Assembly: GCA_013423325.1 (NCBI GenBank)
Contig: BLJB01000370.1
Coordinates: forward strand, 1-54,959
Origin: Usnea hakonensis
Taxonomy: Eukaryota; Ascomycota; Lecanoromycetes; Lecanorales; Parmeliaceae
Direction of reading: 5' to 3'
DNA: 54,959 bases
Program-made: the position numbers and the translations under genes
Notes under the pieces: model-generated
What the model saw: only the letters and a program-made list of their open reading frames with translations
What the model was told of the DNA's origin: nothing
Database searches by the model: none
Shown: piece after piece, positions 43,053-53,862 of the stretch
How the letters are laid out: each line of letters opens with the position of its first letter
How positions within the stretch are numbered: the first letter of the stretch is position 1

Positions 43053-45742
43053 TCACTCCACCAGTCCCGCGCCTATAGTCTCGCCGCCCGCTCTCAAAAT
43101 GACTCTCCCGCCCTGCTCCAACGGGATCGGATCGTCCACCTCAACTTGGACTCTCGCCACGCTGCCCGGTTTCACCAATCTAGGTTTTCGGCCCTTGACC
43201 GCGGCGCCGGACGTTTTGTCCAGCTGAGCCACTAGTTTTGTTACTCTGCCTGGCGCATGCAATCTTCCCTTGTGGACTTCACAGTGCATCGGCGTGACAT
43301 GCTCGAACGCTAGTATCTTGACTGTGAATGACGTGACGCATTGGATTGGGGCCGCGGGCGGGCAGACGACGTCTCCCGATTTCAAGTATTTGGCTTCAAT
43401 GTCGGCGAGATGAAGGATGACGTTTTGGCCGGCTACGGCCCAGTCTGAGGGTTCGGAGTCGACCTCGAGACCTTTGATGGATGCGGTCTGGCTGGCGGGC
43501 ATGATGACGACGGTGTCGCCGATTTGGACGCTGCCGGCGTCTAGTCTGCCGGATACGGAAAGCGGATTCTGAACGCCACCGCGGAAAATATCGTCCACCG
43601 TGAGGCGAAGAGGTTTTTTCAAGGCACGAGAGACAGGCTCGGATGATTCGAGTAGTGAGATGAGTGGAGCGCCCGTGTACCACGAGGCTTGAGGATCGTC
43701 AGTCTTGCGAACAATGTTGTCGCCCGTGAGACCAGCGCATGGGACGAAAGCGAGGTTTTTCCCGAGAAAGCCTGCGCTTGTGAGGAAGGCGGAGACTTGC
43801 TGGGTGATCTCATCGAAACGATCTTGGGACCACTGAACAGTGTCTAGTTTGTTGACTGCGATGACGATACGCTGGACACCCATGCTTCGAACAAGCAAAG
43901 CATGTTCTTTCGTCTGGCCTTTGAGACCCGATTCGAAGTTTCCCGTGCTGGCGTCGATGACAAGAACGGCAAAGTCGGCCTGGCTTGCCCCAGCGATCAT
44001 GTTGGGAATGAAGTCTTGGTGACCTGGGGCATCGAGAATTGTGAAGTTGGTGCTTTCCGTTTCGAACTTGTTCATAGCAATGTCGATGGTGACGCCCCGA
44101 TTTCGCTCTTCAGTGCCCTGATCTAGGACCCAGGCTAGAGCAAATGATGCTTTACCAATCCTCTCGGCTTCTTTGCGATACTTGTCCAAAGTCCTCTGAT
44201 CAACCACTTTTAGATCGTACAGGAGACGACCCATCAGTGTACTCTTTCCCGCGTCGACATGGCCAATTACCACGAAGTTCGCAGCATTCTTGGGCTTTGA
44301 CCTTTCGAACTCTGCCACAACATCGAGGTTCTTTCCCCTCACTTTAGAATCTTCGATTGTAACATTCCCGACGCCTTGAGCAACACCACTGACGCTCCTA
44401 TCGCCAAAAGGAGGCTGTGGGGGCTGTCTGACCGGCTTTAAGACTGGGCCTTTCGTGTTTTGCGCTTTTATGACAACATCATCGGGGCTTGGTCCTGCAA
44501 AATCAAATTCAGCATATGTACTAGGTCCTATCATATAAAAATCTGAATTCGAGACATCTCCATGTTGTGATACTGCAGGGGCGCCAAAAATTGTCCGTGC
44601 AAATACGGAAGGGCCTGCAGTCGGTACAATCTCAGGCTTTTTCTCAATGGTTGGACTAGTCAGAGAGTTTGACTCCCCAGAAGCCTTCTTGAGTGGCTGA
44701 TGAGTTGGTGAAGCATCCACTCCATTTGACTTTCGCCTTGCATCTTTTCTTGTTCGCTCATTCACGGTCTGCTCGGTGATCGCACTTGGGGACTCGGAGC
44801 TTGAAAGATTTTGAACACTACCGGGCTTTGCTTGTCGTGCTTTGTGATCAAGTTTGTCCAGGAGAGCAACAGAGCTGGTTGGATTCTGTCTATTTTCGGG
44901 CCCGTGGATTTCTTTTTTCTTGCGAGCGGCAGCTAGCGCAGCAAGTTTGGACTTTGGCGCACCGTCTGATTTTGATGCGCCTCCCAGCAATCCGCCTCGA
45001 GGGTGTATAGGCTCGATGAGAATTTCCCCTCGACGGGCCTCTGGGATGCTGAGCCAGGGCGAATCGTTGAAGAAGTCTATAGCCGTGAATCGGGCGGAGC
45101 AAGACGACGATATCTTGGAGACCTTTATAAGACTCGCCACAATAGTGTCTTGTGTTGGAGTATACGATACTGGTCCGAGACCCGTTTTCAGTCAAAAGCT
45201 AATTACGAGAAGGCGGCAGGCATCTCACCTCCGAGCAGTGCCACAGGTGAATCGTATTCGGGAGATTGTTGTCAAAGAAAGCAAGATAAGAAAACTTACC
45301 ATGTGGTTTCTTGACGTCCGTGTTCTCCTTTTGTTTCTTCGTCTTCTTCTGCGATTGAGATTTCGTTCTTTGACCTATACAACTTCAACAAACGACCTCA
45401 CTAAACTCATTATCTATCATGCCGTACTTAACAAGTAATCAACAGTCTTATCAACGTCGTAGTAGTAGTGCCATAGAGAATCCTCGATCTCTTTGTCGGT
45501 GATGGACACTTGCGGACCGAGGACATCCCGTACTTTAGCAGTGCCTTGACGTAAGTGCTCTAAGATGGCAGCGTAAAGGTCAATGGGCTGGCGGTCAAAT
45601 GCACGTCTGGGACAGTTGGAAAATATTGATTACCTTTGTCCTCAAGACTGACTTCTTCCCCATAATCGGATTCTATGCCTCCGTCAAAGTCATCAAGCTC
45701 CTCGTCCAAATCAAGATTTTTGACCAGCTTGTGTCGCGACAT
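43053..45742 (-). CDS. HBS1: Ribosome-rescue GTPase Hbs1 (eRF3/EF1A family)
   Basis: Four exons (45742-45634, 45559-45428, 45374-45300, 45169-43053) join in frame to 810 aa. The N-terminus (MSRHKLVKNLDLDEELDDF) and the helix segment D-S-L-W-H-Y-Y-Y-D-V are the Hbs1 N-terminal domain. A linker segment has R-F-T-A-I-D-F-F-N-D-S-P-W-L and R-G-G-L-L-G-G. The GTPase core shows G-H-V-D-A-G-K-S-T at about 408-416, D-A-P-G-H-Q-D-F and N-K-L-D, followed by EF1A-like domains 2 and 3. With Dom34/Pelota, Hbs1 splits stalled ribosomes in no-go decay. Exon 4 could alternatively begin at 45,148 (CACAAG acceptor) in the same frame. In many fungi this gene also yields a Ski7-like form by alternative splicing near this linker. 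Confidence 0.93.
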
Positions 45743-45878
45743 GATCGGAAATACACCATTATTATGCGGAGAAATAAAGGCGTGGTGCTGGATTTGATAT
45801 CTCTGCAAGCAGAAATCTACCCCAATCTACAAATAGTATTACGGGCATAAGTCCATTAAACCCGCGGCGGTTGATCAC

Positions 45879-45940
45879 GTGCATGCTACGGCGGACGATT
45901 ACTATTATTTGTGTTAGCCGTCGTCCGCCGTAGCAGGCAC
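45879..45940. repeat. Long-stem hairpin (20-bp arms, 22-nt loop)
   Basis: The arms 45,879-45,898 and 45,921-45,940 are reverse complements with one mismatch; the inner 15 bp (TGCTACGGCGGACGA) are perfect. It lies about 140 nt upstream of the HBS1 start. It could be a miniature inverted-repeat transposon, a transcription-factor palindrome or a folded RNA. Confidence 0.8.
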
Positions 45941-46890
45941 CCTTGATGGACAAAATATCTACGAGTCTCGCGCCCAATCAGATCGAGTTCCCGTTATTCT
46001 CTCAACTACTTTACTTTACCGTGTTTGTTGTCTACCTACTCTAATCTCGAGTTAAGATGAGGTTCCACAACAGCTAAACCCCCCCAAAAAAAACTTTCCC
46101 GATTGGTTCAGTCTATGATAGATCTGATCAGCATATAGCCCTGATGGTAATCTACTCGCCGAAGGTAAAGAGCTATCCACTTTTACTGTACGAAAGCACC
46201 AGGCTTGTGCAGAATTGTGAAGATAATCAATCATGAAATTACCCTACTAAGGATGTGATCTCATTATACACCAGATTCGCTCTGGCAGGTACCTGAAGCA
46301 AAAAATTTATTACATGGGACATTCTTTCCATTTAGTGTTACTCATAAGGTGAACAAAACGTTCGTTCTGCCTTGTGTCACCGTGGAGACGAAATCTCTGG
46401 TTGAATACTGGAGCTTACCGAGCGGTGCACCAAAGAAAGTTATGGAAGGAGTGACAACCGTTCGTTGCAGCTTCTTTGTTTGCTCCTATTGATTTTTGAT
46501 TGACAGGCACGCTCATTACCCCTCCAAATGCAGCTCATGTCCAGTCCGACAGTCCATCTCGCATTAGAGCATTTCAGGAGTCTTGTCTTGGAGCGAGCCG
46601 CGGAAAGTTGTTCAAAATATGACACTGAGAGCGTTACGGCGTTTTGATCTTTCCAAACGGAAAGAATGGATGGATGGATGGATTGATTGATGGAGGTACA
46701 CGTACATGTCTGCGCGGTGGAAATTGGAGTTGTACCGTTGACTGGATTTGTGATGAAGGAAAGTAGGGGTTGAACTGTTCGGTGTACTTGTCGTACGGTG
46801 ATAGGAGAGGTCCTGCCATTTGTATACTCTTGTACACTTTCCCATCATATCGGTTTTGAGAGCAGAGGAAGGAACGAGGACTGGCAAGCT

Positions 46891-46971
46891 TATAAAGACT
46901 TTCTCGTGCTTTGTTTTCTTCCTCTTCTTTTCTTCTCTCTCCGTGTTTCTCAAAATCTTTGACTCATACAC
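46891..46971 (+). promoter_or_regulatory. TATA box and pyrimidine-rich leader
   Basis: TATAAAG at 46,891-46,897 is followed by a CT-rich tract (46,900-46,960) and CATACACATGG around the start codon 75 nt downstream. This is the arrangement of strongly expressed fungal promoters and supports the small ORF that follows. Confidence 0.55.
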
Positions 46972-47385
46972 ATGGATCGACCAACTTACTTCTCTTACAT
47001 CAGCGCCTTGGGCAGTTGGCTGGGCGGCATTGCCGCCCACCTGATTGCCCTCATACTTGCACCCATCGTCAATCAAGTACGTGAAAGATTCTTCCCCCCT
47101 CCTCCTGCTGCTCCCCCTACCCCGCCTCCTCCTCCACCTCCCCCTCCTCCTTCCCCTCATCCCCTAGCAGAAACCCTTGCACAAATGGCAGCAACTCTTG
47201 CAAAACTCGAAGCGTCGAATGCCGACCTGGCGAAGTCAATGGGTTCGTTGAACCAGCAAGTTGAGCTTATTGCCGGGATGCTTGCGAATCCGGACCCGGA
47301 GACGGAGTACGGGTTGACAATTCGAGCGCTTCCTCGTCTTAATCTTGGAGGACTTGCTGATGCTGCCGTAGCACCCCCAGGGTAG
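46972..47385 (+). CDS. Small proline-rich, membrane-anchored-like protein, 137 aa
   Basis: Single exon of 137 codons starting MDRPTYFSYIS. Residues about 10-34 are hydrophobic (L-G-G-I-A-A-H-L-I-A-L-I-L-A-P-I-V), one likely membrane or amphipathic segment. A polyproline run follows (about 42-64). Then comes a helical, probably coiled-coil part (A-E-T-L-A-Q-M-A-A-T-L-A-K-L-E) and a short polar tail. No family was recognised. A TATA box and CT-rich leader upstream make it credible. The stop codon lies within a perfect hairpin. The layout (membrane anchor, Pro-rich spacer, coiled coil) suggests a small scaffold protein, which is inference. Confidence 0.6.
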   Translation: MDRPTYFSYISALGSWLGGIAAHLIALILAPIVNQVRERFFPPPPAAPPTPPPPPPPPPPSPHPLAETLAQMAATLAKLEASNADLAKSMGSLNQQVELIAGMLANPDPETEYGLTIRALPRLNLGGLADAAVAPPG

Positions 47386-47401
47386 GGAGACCTACCCTGG
47401 G
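47376..47401 (+). terminator. Perfect 11-bp hairpin with GAGA loop spanning a stop codon
   Basis: CCCAGGGTAGG and CCTACCCTGGG pair around a GAGA tetraloop (a GNRA-type loop, which is RNA-stabilising). The TAG stop of the preceding gene (47,383-47,385) is inside the left arm. Further stems follow at 47,412-47,426 (TCACC/GGTGA) and 47,437-47,474 (CACCAAC/GTTGGTG). The category is nominal: it is a structured 3' end, not a bacterial terminator. Confidence 0.5.
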
Positions 47402-48741
47402 CTCCCTCCTTTCACCACCGGGGTGATTGGGGGGAGCACCAACGCCGAGCTCGCACTTCTACGCAGTGTTGGTGACTAGTAGCCCTTCGGGGTGAAGCTA
47501 GGACGAGCTCAAACCCCCTCCTCGAACCATCACCTTTGGTAAGCAGTGGAACCCATCCAGTGTAATTCTGCAGAATGCTAACATGTACCCGGTGACAAAA
47601 AATGTCAGTCTTCGAGTACTCTACGAACACTCTGCAGTCAGCAATCCTGCTCCATACTCATACCCAACATTAAACCTCCTCCCCGTATCCATATACTCCA
47701 TCCGCTCCTCCCCCCTGAAAACAACACCTTCATCCTCGTCAAAAGCTAGCTCCTTATATCATCCGACCACACTGTTCTATAGATGAACAAGCATCAATAC
47801 TCTGCCAAAGCCGTCTCCACAGGCACTCTCTGAAGCCACAACCCCTGCGTCGCATGATCGTTGCCAACCGGCCGATCTTCACGTATGGCTGGTGATGATT
47901 CCATCGACTATAACTACCAGTGTCGACGGTGCTTTGGTTATCCGCACCTGCGTAGGTTTAGATTTGGACAAGACGGGTTGTGTGTGTTACTATTGTATCT
48001 AGCCTTATCCGTTTCCTTTTTTTTTTTGGCCAACAAGAACATCAAATTCGAACCTAGTGAGAGACAGGAGAGTCTCCGAAGAATTCATCGAAGTAAGACC
48101 CAGTTCTGTACTTAGTATGAAAGCAGAAACAAGACTGAAACACTCGGCTAAGGTACCTTCAAGTTGCTCCGTAGTCCTTTTAGTGGACCCTTGCTCGCCT
48201 ACTCCGAACTGTCTGGTACTGAATAAGCCCCAAGCTTTCCACTACTGAGAAGCCCGCGTCCCTTTTAGTGAGTACATAGGAGTAGGTATGTTCGTTGTTT
48301 TTTACTTTTGCTAGGTGCGCTTTCCGGAAGATACCGCTCCATTTTGCTTGTGTCAAAAACTGTATCTGCGGGGTTTCTGCCACCATCTCTTCTCCAACAA
48401 CTCCTCTCATCTGACCATTAGCAGCTCATTGACCGTCATTGTTCCAAATCAAAGATGGAAAGCTGAGAACTATACATACCATTTTTTATTAGCGCAAATG
48501 TACTCATAATTAGACAAAGCGCCCGTAAGGCTTTTAGAGCCCATTTATGAGCGAATTATGTGGCTACCATATATATCCCTACCCTCCCCTCCTACTGCAT
48601 GGATCGTCAAGCCTTCTGTCCGTAACCTATAAAACGGCAATAAAAGATCCAAAAAAAAAGGCGATACAAGGGTACGAAATGATCGTTTCTTGGGCTCATC
48701 ACTGAACTGGTCTACAACGAGAACACACGCCATCCGTCGGA
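47402..48741. other. Gene-free spacer after the structured 3' end
   Basis: Apart from the stems up to about 47,500, nothing was recognised. A poly-T run lies at about 48,018-48,027 and poly-A at 48,651-48,659. Short frames lack features. Confidence 0.5.
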
Positions 48742-49734
48742 ATGGAAATAGCTAGGGCAATAGCTTTGAGACAGCACCAACGCACCATGAGGCTTCTGGC
48801 CGTCTTTCGAGCTATATGGAGAATGAGAACACCAGGTCACGATCAAAGCCCCTCGCCCCTGACCTTACCCGTGGAGCTCCGGCAAAACAAAGACGCATCG
48901 CTCCTGACCTTACCAGTGGAGATCCTGCGTTTTATCCGGGATCTGTTGCCACTAGACTCTGCAGCGTGTTTCATCATCTGTAACAGAAGTCTGCTGAGGA
49001 TCCTCGGCAGCGAAACGTTGCATTCTTTGAAGGAAGAGGATCATATTTGGGCAAGGAGACTTTTCTTGATAACGTTGGAAAAAGAACTCCCAGACTGGCA
49101 GCTTTGTCGCCCTTGTTCACGGTTTCACCCTATAGATGTGGACAATTGGCCGGAGTCCTTATGGCGGTACGATGACGAACCAAAATGTGTTCAATTAAGC
49201 GGTTATGTTAGTATCGACGCATTCTTCAAGGTGCGCTTTCAGCATGTGCAGTTGATCATGAACCGTTATCGATTTGGGTTACCTTACGTCAATGATTTGA
49301 AGAGATTGTATCACAATTACCAAGAATCAACTCCCGAAGCTCATGCCGAGAGCAACGTTACCGCTTTCATTGAAGATTCCGGGCTTGTCATGCGAATGAC
49401 TTCTAGTTTGCATCTACCGAACGGTTGGAACAAGACGTTCATATTCACGCGATTACCGTCCGTCTGTCTCCACAACGCTGCATGTTGGCGTTCTTGGGAT
49501 CAAACGTTATTGGAGACGCTTGAGTGCTGTCGAAGCCACGGAGATGGACCGCGGTGCGCAGAATGCAGGAGATGGCAGCGTTGCAAATTCTGTACAACGT
49601 TCTTCCTGGTTAGGGTACGAGAATCAAGGGATTCTGGGACGAACATAGCGGTCGAAGTGCGGAGATGCTTTGGGCCGTGTAAAAATCCCTTCGACCCAAA
49701 TTGGCGTCAGCATATTGAAAGGATTTGGCTATGA
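48742..49734 (+). CDS. F-box-like protein with Cys-rich C-terminus, 330 aa
   Basis: Single-exon frame of 330 codons. Residues about 55-85 (L-L-T-L-P-V-E-I-L-R-F-I, then L-P-L-D-S-A-A-C-F-I-I-C-N-R-S-L-L) match the fungal F-box-like motif in which a Cys-rich helix follows. A partial duplication precedes it: L-T-L-P-V-E-L at about 41-47 and L-T-L-P-V-E-I at about 55-61. The C-terminal part has several Cys (C-A-E-C-R-R-W-Q-R-C-K-F-C), possibly metal binding, then the family end with F-G-P-C. This architecture is common in expanded F-box families of Pezizomycotina. Target unknown. The first Met is used; Met at 48,787 is possible. Confidence 0.7.
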   Translation: MEIARAIALRQHQRTMRLLAVFRAIWRMRTPGHDQSPSPLTLPVELRQNKDASLLTLPVEILRFIRDLLPLDSAACFIICNRSLLRILGSETLHSLKEEDHIWARRLFLITLEKELPDWQLCRPCSRFHPIDVDNWPESLWRYDDEPKCVQLSGYVSIDAFFKVRFQHVQLIMNRYRFGLPYVNDLKRLYHNYQESTPEAHAESNVTAFIEDSGLVMRMTSSLHLPNGWNKTFIFTRLPSVCLHNAACWRSWDQTLLETLECCRSHGDGPRCAECRRWQRCKFCTTFFLVRVRESRDSGTNIAVEVRRCFGPCKNPFDPNWRQHIERIWL

Positions 49735-49819
49735 GCGTTTGGCTATGATTATCTCACTCCTAGCCAAGGCGTCAAAATGGATGGGAGGCACCAGCCATGG
49801 GATGATCGCCGCAGTATGA
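49735..49819. other. Short spacer before the second dispersed repeat copy
   Basis: Directly follows the F-box stop. Includes an exact 10-nt echo of the gene end (TTGGCTATGA at 49,725 and 49,739), possibly a small tandem duplication. Confidence 0.4.
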
Positions 49820-50030
49820 TTGGGGATTAGCGATTTCGTATATCGCATAATCGCATTACTCGTTTCAGTGGTTTCAGGCATGGGTCGAACCACCACGGTT
49901 CCATGGAATGGCATGGATTTGGTGCACAGGCATAGCCATGACGGGAGACAGTCTACTATGAGGAGTGTATATATACTGCTTTTTGCACCGCAATTGGTCT
50001 TCCTTCGATTCATCTCTTTCAGATTTGACG
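49820..50030. repeat. Dispersed repeat, copy 2 (first copy at 25,475-25,690)
   Basis: Same orientation as copy 1 and diverged by both substitutions and small indels. Differences include many C/T and G/A changes (for example ACTCGTTTCAGTGG against ACTTGTTTCGGTGG). A TATA-like GTGTATATATACTGC lies inside at about 49,966-49,980. This copy lies close behind a gene end, like an insertion in a 3' flank. Confidence 0.75.
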
Positions 50031-51122
50031 GTACACAAAAATTTAAGGACGGGAAACAGTATGGTATGGTTGACCAAAGACGTCATTTTCATACTACGTA
50101 ACTGAAGTCACAGTCCAAATTTTGAATTTGTGTTATGGTAAATGATATTGTTATTCATTGCGGAAGTATTGAGAACCCATCGAAGTACACAGACAGCCTC
50201 TGACCTCCACGACCGTCAGCTATCACGGTCGGAGATGTATTTCGATCGCACTCAAAACTCACTTTCCCAGGCCAAGAATACTCTCCGAGAATACGCAGTC
50301 ATCTAATTTTGTGATGCCTTGACCCATCCCCAGATCCACCCTTCGCACATTGATCAACGGATAGTCCTTCTCTCTCCTTGCAAAATTTGACGTCAACATC
50401 TCGCCCTGACGGGAAACTCATCACATTGCTAAGACGGACCACTAGCATCAGCATCGCCGCATGAAGGGAGCGGAGGAGAGGACTGATGCGCAAGGTCTCA
50501 GCTCAAGGGACGGGATATGCCTATTTTGATACAATAGTTTACTAGGGTACAATCAGAGCTGTCCTTTCTGATATGCATCTGAAGAATAAAATGGACAGTT
50601 GCGACATAGATTAGATCGCACCAAAGATTGTCAACTCTCTTCATTTAAAACTCTGAGAAGGAATCCTGCTGATAGGGCGATGATCGCTGTGGCGCATGGT
50701 CTAGCTATAAGCGGCTTGGTGTGAAAATAAGCGCCTCGGTTTGAGACTTGGAAGGCTGTGAGCCTGTGAGGCTGTGTAGATGCAGGGCCACATCTTCGAG
50801 AAAAACATCACAGAGGGCGTAGAGCATCATTCCATTTACAAAGGTCTATTATATTTTCCTTTACTTAGGCACACGGCCAACCTGGTATTATTTCCAAGAA
50901 GAAGACGGTGTCTACCTCCCGGGTGACTATCGAGAGACACACTCTGGACAAGGCTGAGGTTATCAGAGTTACTACGCTCCATGAAATCTTCCCAAAGCCA
51001 TCTGTGTAGCGCCCTTGGTGAACGGTCTTAGATTTGCTCAGCATCAGTGCATTAGCCACTATCCTACTCCTACTGAGCGGTCAGCCACACCAACATCCCT
51101 GACATAGAGCTGGGGATTTGTC
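50031..51122. other. Gene-free spacer upstream of the CorA-like gene
   Basis: No supported gene. Two short direct repeats (AAGCGGCTTGGT near 50,708; AAGCGCCTCGGTTTG near 50,729) and GTGAGCCTGTGAGGCTGTG at 50,758-50,776 are the only patterns seen. Confidence 0.5.
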
Positions 51123-52842
51123 ATGCCTCGAAACACCAAGTTGCGACATCCTACTTTCTTGAGTGCCTGGGATCCTTCAGGGACAGACAAAAAGAACCCC
51201 AATCACATTATTCCACACACACAGGAGGCTGGCGATCCTTACCAAAATGGTGATGTCTACGAAAAAATCCAGGAAAGAGTCGCGAGGAAATGGGCACCTG
51301 AAGATTCGCAGTCCACTTTGTAAGCATCGTAGGTGTTTATGCCTGACATTTGTCTGTAGCTGAACTTCGATTAGCGAAGCTCCGCCACCATACCTGGCAT
51401 ATCTAGATAAACTTGCTCAAGGATGGCCACACATCTCCTGGCTTGCAGCCTTCATGAGAGCTACTACGTCTCCACTCAAATTGCGCTTCTTGAGTTCAGC
51501 GCAACAGCTCGAACGTGCAGCCAGGACCAACGTGTCAATGCTCACTTTTGAGCCTCATGCTGCTGTCAGAAGAGTCGACTTCCGTACCTCTCGAGATCTA
51601 GCCGAAGCTCTGAACGGGCCAACGAATGATCATGATACTACTGCGGCACGCCTCTTCGTAGTCGAGGATCTCTCCAAAGACGTCATCGAGAACTTTGGTA
51701 GCCGCTTTGATGTCGACCCTTTGTTTTTTAGGACTCACATATCCGACTATATGTGGAACAATACCAGAGATCCATGGGTTGAGCTACCCAACTTGGACCT
51801 CATGGCTAGCAAGCGCTCCTACCTACACGTACGCTATGTGCGAACGAGGTATTTTCGCACAGAGGAAGAGCTCTTCGATGCCAGATTCGAAGCTGGCGGC
51901 TTCAATGTGCTGAGACGGATAGATAAAGATGGAAATTGGGTAGAAGGAGCAGATATTCCTGGATCCGACGTTGGACTGATTAGAAGTAACGTATCACTTT
52001 GGATTCGGCCGAATCGAAACGGACAAACAGGCGTACTGGGGATTCTCTTGGTTGATCCCACGATATCTGCGGGCTACCCTTTATGGGATGGCTACCGCAC
52101 CCTCAATGACTGCCCTTCCATGACCGAAGACTCCATCCCCCAAGGCCCACCAAGAACCTCTGTTTTTGAGGACACCATCTACTGGATTCAATCCCTAAGT
52201 CATGAAGAGATCACCAAGATCGCCGAAGACCCTCGTATCCTATTCAAGAAAACACTGCTAATCGTCTGTGCTGAGTGGTACACTCTAATCAAGTATGCCA
52301 CGACCCGTCTAACTCAACTCGAATGGGAGCTCGAAAACCCACTCCTCCAGACAGGCCTCGAAGACTCCCTACACAAGCTTCACACCTGGCGCCGCCGTAT
52401 CCCAATCTTCCACACTTTACTCCTCGAGGTCTTGGACAAGATTGTCAAACGAGACACCTTCGCCTTCGGCACCGCAAACCACATCCAGGATCTCCGCCCT
52501 GACTTCGAGATTCTGAGCAACGACATCAACCGTCTGATCGCCCGTGCCAATGCTATCATGGCCACCCTCACGGCAGTCATGTCCATCGAAGAGAGCAAAA
52601 AAGCCATCCAGCAGAATAAGAGTCTGACGCGCTTGACGTGGCTGGCGGCTACGTTTGTACCGCTAACATTTCTGACGGGATTTTTTAGCATGCAACCGAG
52701 TATTGCTGAGCTGACGGAGACGATTTGGATTTACTTCGTTGCCGCGGTGCCATTGACTGCTGTCGCACTCTTGACGACGAGATATGCTATCGCTGTGACT
52801 GAGGGTCTTGGGTCTTTGAAAGGGGGACGGGGAGGGAAATGA
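51123..52842 (+). CDS. CorA-like divalent-cation transporter family membrane protein
   Basis: Exons 51123-51319 and 51375-52842 (55-nt intron, GTAAGC...GATTAG) join in frame to 554 aa. The large N-terminal part is soluble (F-V-V-E-D-L-S, R-D-P-W-V-E-L-P typical of the fungal group). A long helical stretch (about 400-485) leads to two C-terminal transmembrane helices (about 490-512 and 522-545) and a short basic tail. Bacterial and mitochondrial CorA proteins carry G-M-N between the helices; here the position reads F-S-M-Q. Fungal CorA-like proteins of this type often lack G-M-N, so Mg2+ transport is uncertain. Likely in the plasma or another internal membrane. Confidence 0.8.
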
Positions 52843-53862
52843 CGTGATTGGGCGGTGCGTCATGGGTGTTTTATGTGGTCAAGTGCGACGGGATTCAAAG
52901 GGTTGGATAATTGTATTGGATATCTGAAGAAAAATTTCATCTGTGTGGACATGTACCCTGACCAAATACACGCTCGTAATGCGATCCCATCTGCAACAGA
53001 TCACCAAATTAGACCTTGCAATCCAATCCAATCCAATCCAATCCAATCCAATCCAATCCAATCCAATCTATAAGACCACCTCCCCACACCCCTACCACAC
53101 CTACCCAGTTATCCAACCCAAAGCCAACCCCGCAACCCTCAACACCTTGTCTATATCCCTCATTGCGTCCACCAACACCCTATCTTATCCTCCATCCCCC
53201 AATTCCCCCATCTTCCCATCCCATTCCCATTCCATCCCCTATTCCCCCATCCCCCGTCCCCTCATCCCATCTCAAACCTCCCCCTCCCCCTCAAAACCAT
53301 ACTCTCCGTACTACTGAGTCCGAGCACCACCATTCTCAAGCGTGTGTGTATGTGTGGTCTGCGGTTGGTAGGGATCGTGTTTGTAATAGTGGACAGGTGG
53401 ATGGATAGTTATGTGTGCTTGGGACGATGTCGTTTTACTTTTTTTTTGAGAACTTGATGTTTGGGGGGGAAATGGATGGGGATGGTGGGATGGGGGTGGT
53501 GGGGTTGGTAAGTGAGTGGTTTGCGAACTAGCTAGATGAAGATATTTTTTTCTGTACTATACTATCCATTCATCCATATACAAACAGACAAGATAATCAA
53601 CCGCATTTCTATTTTTTTTTCCCGTGTATGTGTTACGGAAGGTCTTGGGAGCGCACAATAAGAGCGCACAATACCCACCGCACAGTTCGGATAATATTCG
53701 GGTAGACTAAAACTTCGCGCGGCCGAGGTACCTCATCTTTGGTGTAGTTACCACACAATTCCATGTACCTTTCCAGTGCATACAACTTAACACCGCACAT
53801 TCGCTTCCTCCACACCTCCACCACCTTCCACCTACAACGCGTGACCACTACCAGTTGTCATT
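52843..53862. other. Gene-free region with pentanucleotide and C-rich simple repeats
   Basis: Includes the (ATCCA)n array, a C-rich stretch at 53,075-53,290 and G-rich or T-rich runs after 53,440. Frames here are low-complexity artefacts. The last 100 nt form the leader of the next gene. Confidence 0.6.
53021..53069. repeat. (ATCCA)n microsatellite, about 9-10 copies
   Basis: Uninterrupted ATCCA units run from 53,021 to 53,067, then ATCTA. On the plus strand this includes repeated CCAAT boxes; on minus it is ATTGG. Probably polymorphic between strains. Confidence 0.95.

Larger units (their letters stand above)
45743..46971. other. Gene-free divergent region
   Basis: About 1.2 kb between HBS1 and the plus-strand small protein gene. 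It holds the 45,879-45,940 hairpin and, near its right end, a TATA box with CT-rich leader. TGGATGGATGGATTGATTGA microrepeats occur at 46,667-46,692. No supported gene. Confidence 0.55.

Noticed and set aside
44854..45438. 194-codon plus frame opposite HBS1
   Set aside because: Shadow of HBS1 exons and introns.
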